Assembly: GCA_963678675.1 (NCBI GenBank)
Contig: OY783194.1
Span: forward strand, 36,186,278-36,250,277
Source: Xiphydria camelus
Lineage: Eukaryota > Arthropoda > Insecta > Hymenoptera > Xiphydriidae
DNA: 64,000 nucleotides
Direction: 5' to 3'
Positions 57,076 to 64,000 of this stretch are shown here, piece by piece. A model generated the notes under the pieces. That model did not search any database, was not told where the DNA came from, and saw only the letters and a program-made list of their open reading frames with translations. The translations under genes were made by a program, and so were the position numbers. Position 1 is the first letter of the stretch. Each line of letters opens with the position of its first letter.

Positions 57076-60000
57076 ATGCTGCACGATAGCGCAATGACGG
57101 ACGCTTTCGGTACAAATGTCGAGAAGCAATCGACGATACCTCGCTCACCGATAAATGAATTGAGAAATGATGCCAAAGTGAAATCGGATGAGTCTATTCA
57201 AAGCGAAAAGAAAGAAACGAATAGTGGCTCGACGAATGCAGCATCGAAATTAGCGCCTAGCGTCTCGTCGAGCGTAGCGTCGAATGTCATTTCGAACGTT
57301 GCGTCGAACATCGCGCCCAACGTAGCATCGAACGTAACTGCCGAAAAGACGAACGAACCGAGTGACGGTGGTGCGAGGGTAGAACAGCCGGAGACTCTTC
57401 GAGTAACGAATGACTGCTCCGAAGAGTTGAGCGCTCCGGAAAACGAACCAAAGAAACTTGATGCGACACAAGAGACGACTTCCGAGTGCGCACCTACGAC
57501 TTCGAATAGCTTTGTACCGAGCAATGAAGAAAGCTTGCTTCCCGCGGATGTTGCTTTAGCGAAGGACAAAATTGAAACTTTGGCGACGAAGGCGGATACT
57601 TCGAGTGCGGACTGCAAGTAAGTCCATTTTCCATTGATCGCCCATCTTCTTCTGTTTTTCTCCTAGCATTAGATCCACTGCTTAAAGGAATAGTGGCAGA
57701 ACAGGGTCTCTTGTACGTGCGGGGATAAATCGATTCGTAGACTGTTTTTAAAGAGAAATGGTAATGTTCGTAGTTAGTAACACGAATACTGGGGTGGCGT
57801 GTAGGTGATGTTCGTGATGTCAACTTTCGAAATTTCATTCGGTACTCAAGAAGTGTGCCTTTGCATTGCAGGAGGCGAAAATGTCAGGCAGAGGCTGAAC
57901 AGCGGCAACACTTTATGTTTTCCGATTACTACGCGATATTGCGGATTTTCGAGTATCTCAAAGTTAAGGACCTGCTGCGAGCGGCCAGAGTATGTAAAAT
58001 GTGGAGTGATCTCGCTATGCATCCCTTGCTGTGGAAGACGGTACGGATGAAGGATAGGTGCGAGGTGACCGATTGGGACGGATTCGCGGAGGCGTTGAAG
58101 ACGTGCGGCACGCAACATTTGGATCTGAGGGAAATGTTGGTCGCGAAGGCGAAGTTCGACGGTATTTGGAAGAAATTCGTGTCCGTAATACCGAAGTTTA
58201 CGAACCTCGTTAAGCTGGAGCTGTGCCGGTGCCCTGCGGTCGTCGTCGAGGAAGTGATCAAGAACTGCCCGCAGTTGGAGGTGTTGAGTGCAATGTCGAT
58301 AGAGTGCGACTCTTTGAATTTGGAGTCCGTCGGAAATCTGAAACGCTGTCAGGAGCTAAAATTGAGGGCGATAGACGGGATGTACTTGGAGGGAAGTCTC
58401 TCGCCTTTGCAGATGCTGACTCAGTTAACTCATTTGGTAAGATGTCGTTTGGAACGTACTATTGGGTTGGTGCATAATTATTGCGGCTTTTTTGGCGGAT
58501 TCTTTTCTTTAAAAATTGGCATTTTGTTTATTTTTTTCATTAATATAATCTGCTCTATTTAGTTAATAAAATGCGTGTCGAAAATCATGTCCATATTCGT
58601 CATATTATGCTTCACCACTTCAAGAAAGAATGGAAGGCGGCAAGTCATTTCACGATCTTAACGAAGTTTTCGGCGAGGAAACAATCAACAGAAGCCAAGT
58701 TGAAAGATAGTTCAAAAAGTTCGCTGAGATCGCGAAATGACTGTGCCGCCTTCCATCCTTTCTCGAAGTGGTAGAGCATAATATGACGAATATGGACATG
58801 ATTTTCGACACGCATTTTATTAACTAAATAGAGAAGATTATTTTAATGAAAACAAATAAACAAAATGCCAATTTTTAAAGAAAAAGAAGCCGTCAAAAAA
58901 CCCGCAATAATTATGCACCAACCTAATAATTCGGTTGCTTTAGATTCAAGGCCGAAAAAAAAATTGCAAAAATTTAACTGTTATCGTAATATGGCAGTAA
59001 TGAAGTCAGGATATCTGGTTGGAGATATCTGCTTTCATTTGCAATATTATGAAGGTCAATTGGACGAGCTAGCCAATTCGTTGCATACATTATTATTTCG
59101 ATATTAGAATAATAACGTCACAAATCTTTATCGATTCGTAGTATGCCTTCTATTCTTTTCTTCTTCCAGCGCCAACTATTTTTCATCTATCAATTTTACG
59201 ATTAAATAGTTTTCGAATTAATGAAAACGGATCGAATGAATTTATGAATTTGAAATAAATATAAATGTGAATACCGTTTATCTCCATTATTCCACAATTA
59301 ACATTCCTTGCAATTCTCTTTACAGAGCATGACGAACGTGAAACAACTCGGCAAGATGAGAATCGACATTTTAGAATCGTTAACAAACTTGGAAACGCTT
59401 GAACTCGGAAAGTGTTGCGACTTTTCGGAAGAATTCGGCACGCGGGTGCTGCTGAAATTGCACAATTTGAAATGCCTGAGGCTGGAGGATGGGGAAGACT
59501 CGTGCTGCATGTTCGAGATACTTGAGGGCGTGTCGAAGCTGGAAAATTTGAGTCAATTGGAATTAGTCAACTTCGAAGTGAAGAACGGTTACGACAAATG
59601 CTTGGCGAACTGCAAAAATATCAAAAGGCTACTGATAATACCGGTATGCCATCTTACATGGGAACCTGCCGTGATGAACATGGTTTTCGGTGGCGTCTCA
59701 GAGTTATCAAATAACTTAACGCACTTTGCCTGGGGTGTCACGCTGGAGCATTTGGATTTAACGAAATCATTCGTTGATCAGGCGATGGACAAACAGCTCG
59801 CGAGCGACTGTATAATAATTTCGAAACCATCACCGTGCTTGAAGTTGATCGAGGATATAGAAAAAGATGATAGTTTAAAGGGTAAGTTTTTTAGATTCGA
59901 ACAAATCTACAACATGATAGGTTTCAATCCCCATTGCACAATGGGCGAATCCATGAAAGTACTGAATAAAATTAAACGTGCACTAGTCGTCGTTTCTCTC

Positions 60001-60546
60001 GTGAATTCTTCCAATTTGTTCATCATTTGTGAAATACTAAAAAGTCATTGTCAACGATTTTAACGGAGGAAATTAGAATTCATGATCAGTAAAAAAATCC
60101 CACTTAGGATCTTGTAGTTCCAATTCTCCGAATCTTTTGCATCTTGTACTCCGTACACACACACATGAAAAATCTAAGCTGAAAGATCTCTTCAAAAAAG
60201 TAGCTTCAATATATTCTTTACTAGTAAAACTTGTTAAATTTAAAGCAATTTAAAAAATTATTTTTTTCTTATGCCATAATTAGTTCTATCTAATGACCAT
60301 GATTTCGCCCACTGTTGGACGTTGCAGCTAGGAAATTTATAATTTCTCGTTTTCTTCTGTGTAGGAGACGATAAGGTGCTACGGATGATGACGTATTTGG
60401 GAATAGACATTTTGCCATTGTCTCAACTGCAGAAGCTTCTCGTCACCGCGTTGCCAAAGACGCGGGTCGAAATGTTGAAAATTCACAAGGACTGCATGTG
60501 GCGGCAGAGCATTTCAGATGAACAGCTCTGCTTTTTCGGACCTTGA
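57076..60546 (+). CDS. F-box protein with leucine-rich-repeat-like C-terminal half, four exons
   Basis: Exons 57076-57617, 57872-58436, 59326-59881 and 60365-60546 join to 614 aa; introns are GT..AG in phases 2, 0 and 1. Residues 1-180 are polar and low-complexity with repeated ASNV words. A basic KRRK (181-184), a possible nuclear signal, precedes the F-box (about 198-236: SDYYAILRIFEYLKVKDLLR, then ARVCKMW and PLLWKTV). The rest has Leu-rich units such as LTNLETLELGKCCDF and LHNLKCLRLEDGED, like FBXL proteins. F-box proteins bind Skp1 and recruit substrates to SCF ubiquitin ligases; the repeats are the likely substrate platform. The specific orthologue was not recognised. The start is the first ATG after an in-frame stop at 57013-57015. 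Intron 2 carries a mariner relic, and the stop codon lies within an inverted repeat, so the C-terminus may have been altered. Confidence 0.87.
58462..58926 (+). mobile_element. Palindromic mariner relic in F-box intron 2
   Basis: Ends TTGGGTTGGTGCATAATTAT and, inverted, TTAGGTTGGTGCATAATTAT are flanked by TA duplications (58460-58461, 58927-58928), as in mariner elements. Inside, 58565-58660 and 58735-58815 are long complementary arms. The left arm and middle keep the N-terminal piece of a mariner transposase: IRHIMLHHFKKEWKAA, then in a shifted frame LNEVFGEETINRSQVER, followed by a stop and FKKFAE. It is therefore frameshifted, has an in-frame stop, and lacks the catalytic region. At 465 bp it is a dead, inverted-duplicated fragment that could only move with help. 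Confidence 0.85.
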
Positions 60547-60808
60547 ATGCAAAGTTGCGCTGAAAATCGACAGAGGTATCCGGAACATAGAATAATCGAG
60601 GAGGTATGGAAGACGAGCGACCAACTGTTACCAACAGGTGGTAAACTAGAGGATTTTCTTCAATAGGTACATACCGCGCATATTTTCTACTTTACCATCT
60701 GATGGCAATAGCTGGTCGCTTAGCTCCGCATACCTCCTTGGTCATCCTATGTTCCGGATACCTCTGTCGATTTTCAGTACCACTTTTGCATTCGCGGTCC
60801 GAAAGCTG
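60523..60808. repeat. Inverted repeat of about 120 bp covering the F-box stop codon
   Basis: The left arm 60523-60644 and right arm 60691-60808 are complementary, with a 46-nt spacer. The best stretch, GACAGAGGTATCCGGAACAT, is identical in both, and the match runs from CAGCT..TCGGACC to GGTGGTAAA or its counterpart. The left arm contains the last eight F-box codons and the TGA at 60544. The 3' UTR would form a long stem. It may be a MITE or a local inverted duplication. Confidence 0.75.
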
Positions 60809-61041
60809 GGCCGGGCATCCGGGGAATTTGATGTCCGAGTTGGTGTTGCTCGGATTCCGTATACCTACCATCAGATCTGTAATTACGCTTTATTTATTTT
60901 TTTTGCGAATCATTTTGCGATGGTCACTTGGTGGTTTTTGATATTATCTATTCGCAATATTTTGTAATTAGTTTTTTTTTTGGAACACGAAAAATCGAAA
61001 TCTATTTAAAAACGCGTTTGGTATCAAGTTCGCGTGCGCGT

Positions 61042-61104
61042 TAGGCCCGGCGCATATACATACAACTTTACATCGACTAAACTGTTTAGTCGAGTTGTAT
61101 GCTC

Positions 61105-61152
<48 letters not shown>

Positions 61153-61297
61153 AAAGGAGATCGATGTGGCTTTGTCATTTTTTTGTCGAGCAACTATCGA
61201 GTTGATAGTATGTGCACGTTCATCCATTTCCATAGACTTATGACACATAACTAAATAGTTGTACAACTAAAAGTTGTATGTATGCGCCAGGCCTTAA
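61042..61297. mobile_element. MITE-like element enclosing a long CT microsatellite
   Basis: The left end TTAGGCCCGGCGCATATACA pairs with the inverted right end TTAAGGCCTGGCGCATACAT, continuing through ACATACAACTTT. Between them lies the (CT)n tract. It is about 256 bp, non-coding. Confidence 0.65.
61098..61152 (+). repeat. (CT)n microsatellite, about 27 units
   Basis: An uninterrupted CT dinucleotide run is seen directly, the longest in the window. It would be a highly variable marker. Confidence 0.9.
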
Positions 61298-64000
61298 AGC
61301 CCAACAAACCACTGGATAACATAATTAATTAATACTTCGTAATTAAATAATTACTTATAGAACCGCATGCCGACTGCCAATCACCACCAAATGATTTTGC
61401 ATCGGAATCAATGAAATTCGATATGAAAATGAGGGGCCAAGAGTTTCGCGTCAAAAATTAAATCATTTAAAAAAATGACTAACTATTAAACGTCGAAACT
61501 AAACTACCAATCACCACCAAACGACCACTAAATGATTGAAAAATAAATATTTTTAAAAAGTCAATTTAGAGGCTAACGTCCTGGACTGTGAGGCAATGTA
61601 GGAGAAAGCGATCGAAGTTCTTTCCGACGACACATCTCCTCGCTCTACATATTCTCCCGATACTGGGAGCATTTTTCGACGTTTATTGCTGTTGTAAATC
61701 TACGTAATAGCTTTTCCCCGTTCCCACGACTTTCGATAAGTTAGGGAAATTAGTAGGGTGAATTGTTCCACACAGAGAGAAAAGCAATATTATAAACGAT
61801 AGCTTTTTATTTGAAACTTTTGTCGTTCGCTTTTGTTCATTAATAAAGGATGATTAAAGATGGGACAGGACGGATACGGCGGCATTGCACTTTGTTTCGA
61901 AGTAAATATTAATCAATGCTGGATTACAAGAAATTCATGTCGGATCTCCGTGTTGTATTTACAACGTTTCAATCATTGTCAAACGACATTACGAAACGAT
62001 TACTTACGGACCGATAAGTAGCATTCATCCGATACCAGCTCCTTGTAATCCTCCGATGCTATCGTTCATTCATATTTATTCGTCTTTACTTAAAAGTTAC
62101 GCATACCTGAGTAAAGAAAAGATAAGTCGTTTTTTATATGTTTACAAAAGAAATCGCTACATACAGTGGCGATTCGGCGAGGCAGTTGTAAAACGAAATG
62201 CTTTTACGTCCGCGCGCGCGCGTTATATGTATACCGGTATATTACGACCATTCAATAAAGAACCCATAAAGCCACCCACCACTAATACTTTTCCAACGAG
62301 TGTGTGATTTCATTCGATTCGAAGTACACTATTAATGCTTTTAGCAATAGCCAATTTCATAGAGTTAAATTAAAGTTAATCCAGATTTAGCTCGATTAAC
62401 GATATAACAGATTAAATCTTAAAGAATCAGCTTCGGTTCATCTCTATGTTGCTCCTATTTCTTAACTACACTGGGAGAAAAGTCTTACAGGCACATACGG
62501 GAGTACGAGGGTGACTTTACGAGCGCTCTATATGTGATAACGGTAATTCATAATAACGTTATAAATAAATTTACTCCTTGTAATTAACTAGAATTATTTT
62601 TCGGTGATTCTGCTCGCTCGAAAGCGCACCCCTGTGAATTCTCTGCGTGACACACGGATGAGTTAATTTTAATCGCAGTCGGTTAAAAGGTACAGTTTTT
62701 TATCCGTAATAAACTACAGTCAGTCTCCCTTATCTCGAAGAACTTTCGCCTCGCGAAGCTTCGACAAAAGCTCATTCGTGTTTTCGGAGCTTGCGTTGGA
62801 CTGCGAGTAATAAAAAGCACCTAACCGTCGATGATAAAAGGATACGAACTGATAGATGGACTCATCGGTGCGATACCGGAATTTGACGATCAACGATTAC
62901 ACACGATTAAAGATCTTAAAGGCTATAGTGGTCGCACTTATAGACATCACGCTCCAATCGAACAATCCTCGGTTTACGCAGTTCGAAATAAAACGTTTTC
63001 GGATCGACTGAAATAACGTCAGCTTCCCATCATGTATCCGAGGAAGACGACAACTTTAACATCGTCGTGAAACCGTTCTAGAGATCGCAGTTTTATTCGT
63101 CACAACTTCGAGCGACTATTAATTGCAATCGTAAAGTTTATAAATACGATCGTAACTTCCCTACGGCGAGATAGAAATTCCATGACTAGAATACAGAGTA
63201 GGTCTTTGTTGTACAGCCAGGAGAGCGTTTATTTTCCCTCTACTTAATCGCTAAGTGCTTAATACTACGTAACGTGGGAGAGATTCGAAAGTTTACAGAG
63301 TACAGAGATAGTTTTTTTTGTAAGTAGGCATAATGAATTTCGCAACCTTTGAAGAGCGTCGTCCTTGGTCTTGGATGGGACGAGTGAGACCGTGGTTCTT
63401 GCCCGTGTCTCCGTTTACTTAGTCCAAATCGAACGGTTTCGCGCGGTCACGTATTGATACCCTATTGCGCGTAGACGAAATTACGCGCGTACCGATGCTT
63501 ACACGAGTAATTATAGACTGGAGAGAAAATTTTGCCACGATTACGTTTGTTTTCCAAGCGAATATCCCACGTTTGCAATTATAGCACGACTATGATTAAA
63601 GTACGCGATCAATTTAAAAAATACTTTACACGCCTCCCTTTCCACGATTCGACGCTCGGAGATCCGAACGTCTTTACATAAATATATATTTTATGCATAC
63701 GCATCTGTGTGTCCGCATGTTTAAAGCTTTAGACTATTAATAACGGTACGGTAGTAATTCTTTTACTCTGATATATATATTCCTCATTTGTGATACATGT
63801 AGTCAAGTCCTCTCGAAAATATCTTGCTCTCTGTGCAGTTAATAGAATATCTCTTTCTCTTTCAGACGACGGTTAACGTGAATATAGAATAACATTTTAT
63901 TCGGTAATCGGTATAGTTTCTTTTAGCTTTCTTTCAAATTCTACTACGCTATAATATCCGTTTCAGGTGCTTATTTCGATTGTGATTCGTTCGGTTAGAT

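Larger units (their letters stand above)
60809..64000. other. Right flank without a recognised gene
   Basis: AT-rich DNA. It holds the element at 61042-61297, two copies of CAATCACCACCAAA (about 61379 and 61509), and a 61-codon ATG frame at 62831-63016 with no known domain. Nothing else is supported; exons of a gene beyond the window could be present but are not visible. Confidence 0.45.

Noticed and set aside
1..64000. tRNA, rRNA, CRISPR arrays, known miRNAs, bacterial or viral genes
   Set aside because: I looked for tRNA B-box-like words, CRISPR-type spaced repeats and well-known insect miRNA seeds and saw none. A tRNAscan or Rfam search would be decisive.

Overview
The window is nuclear DNA of an insect, most likely a hymenopteran and possibly an ant. 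It has spliced genes with GT..AG introns, a CpG-rich composition with many CGCG tracts, dense short inverted-repeat transposons, and a cytochrome c of the hymenopteran type. The lineage below Hymenoptera is inference. No prokaryotic or viral gene organisation was seen. All recognised genes lie on the + strand.

Left end (1-1318): a compact three-exon somatic cytochrome c gene, 108 aa, with all haem-binding residues intact. About 0.6 kb downstream begins a very large gene (1945-53851) for a Rap1 GTPase-activating protein of the Rap1GAP/RapGAP1 type. Ten coding exons give a 906-aa product. The common part is a linker exon (32652-32745), a GoLoco exon (33034-33126), five RapGAP-domain exons (50687-52673) and two C-terminal exons (52771-53851). 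Two introns of about 30 and 17.6 kb separate the N-terminal exons. These introns hold further candidate first exons at 7137, 13357 and 22276, all ending in the phase the linker exon needs. A poly-Gln first exon at 38624 is in phase with the first catalytic exon and would make a GoLoco-free protein. The gene therefore looks like a multi-promoter locus in which promoter choice sets whether the Rap-GAP can couple to G-alpha-i/o.

The introns are also a graveyard of small non-autonomous DNA transposons with terminal inverted repeats. They include a family whose ends resemble TACACTGAGAAAAA, a Tc1/mariner-like element nested inside one of its members, and a 0.4-kb hairpin made of CTAGCC words. Otherwise the introns hold microsatellites, a purine-rich GTAAAA-type tandem tract and a diverged 233-bp tandem duplication.

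Right end (57076-60546): a four-exon F-box / leucine-rich-repeat-like gene (614 aa) behind a CCAAT/TATA-type promoter. One intron carries a palindromic mariner relic. Its last codons and stop lie inside a 120-bp inverted repeat. From 60547 to 64000 no convincing gene is seen.

The genes need not work together: electron transport, Rap/G-protein signalling and probable ubiquitin-ligase substrate recognition. The most interesting features are the GoLoco promoter switch, the CTAGCC hairpin and the inverted repeat at the F-box stop. None is claimed as a proven new system.
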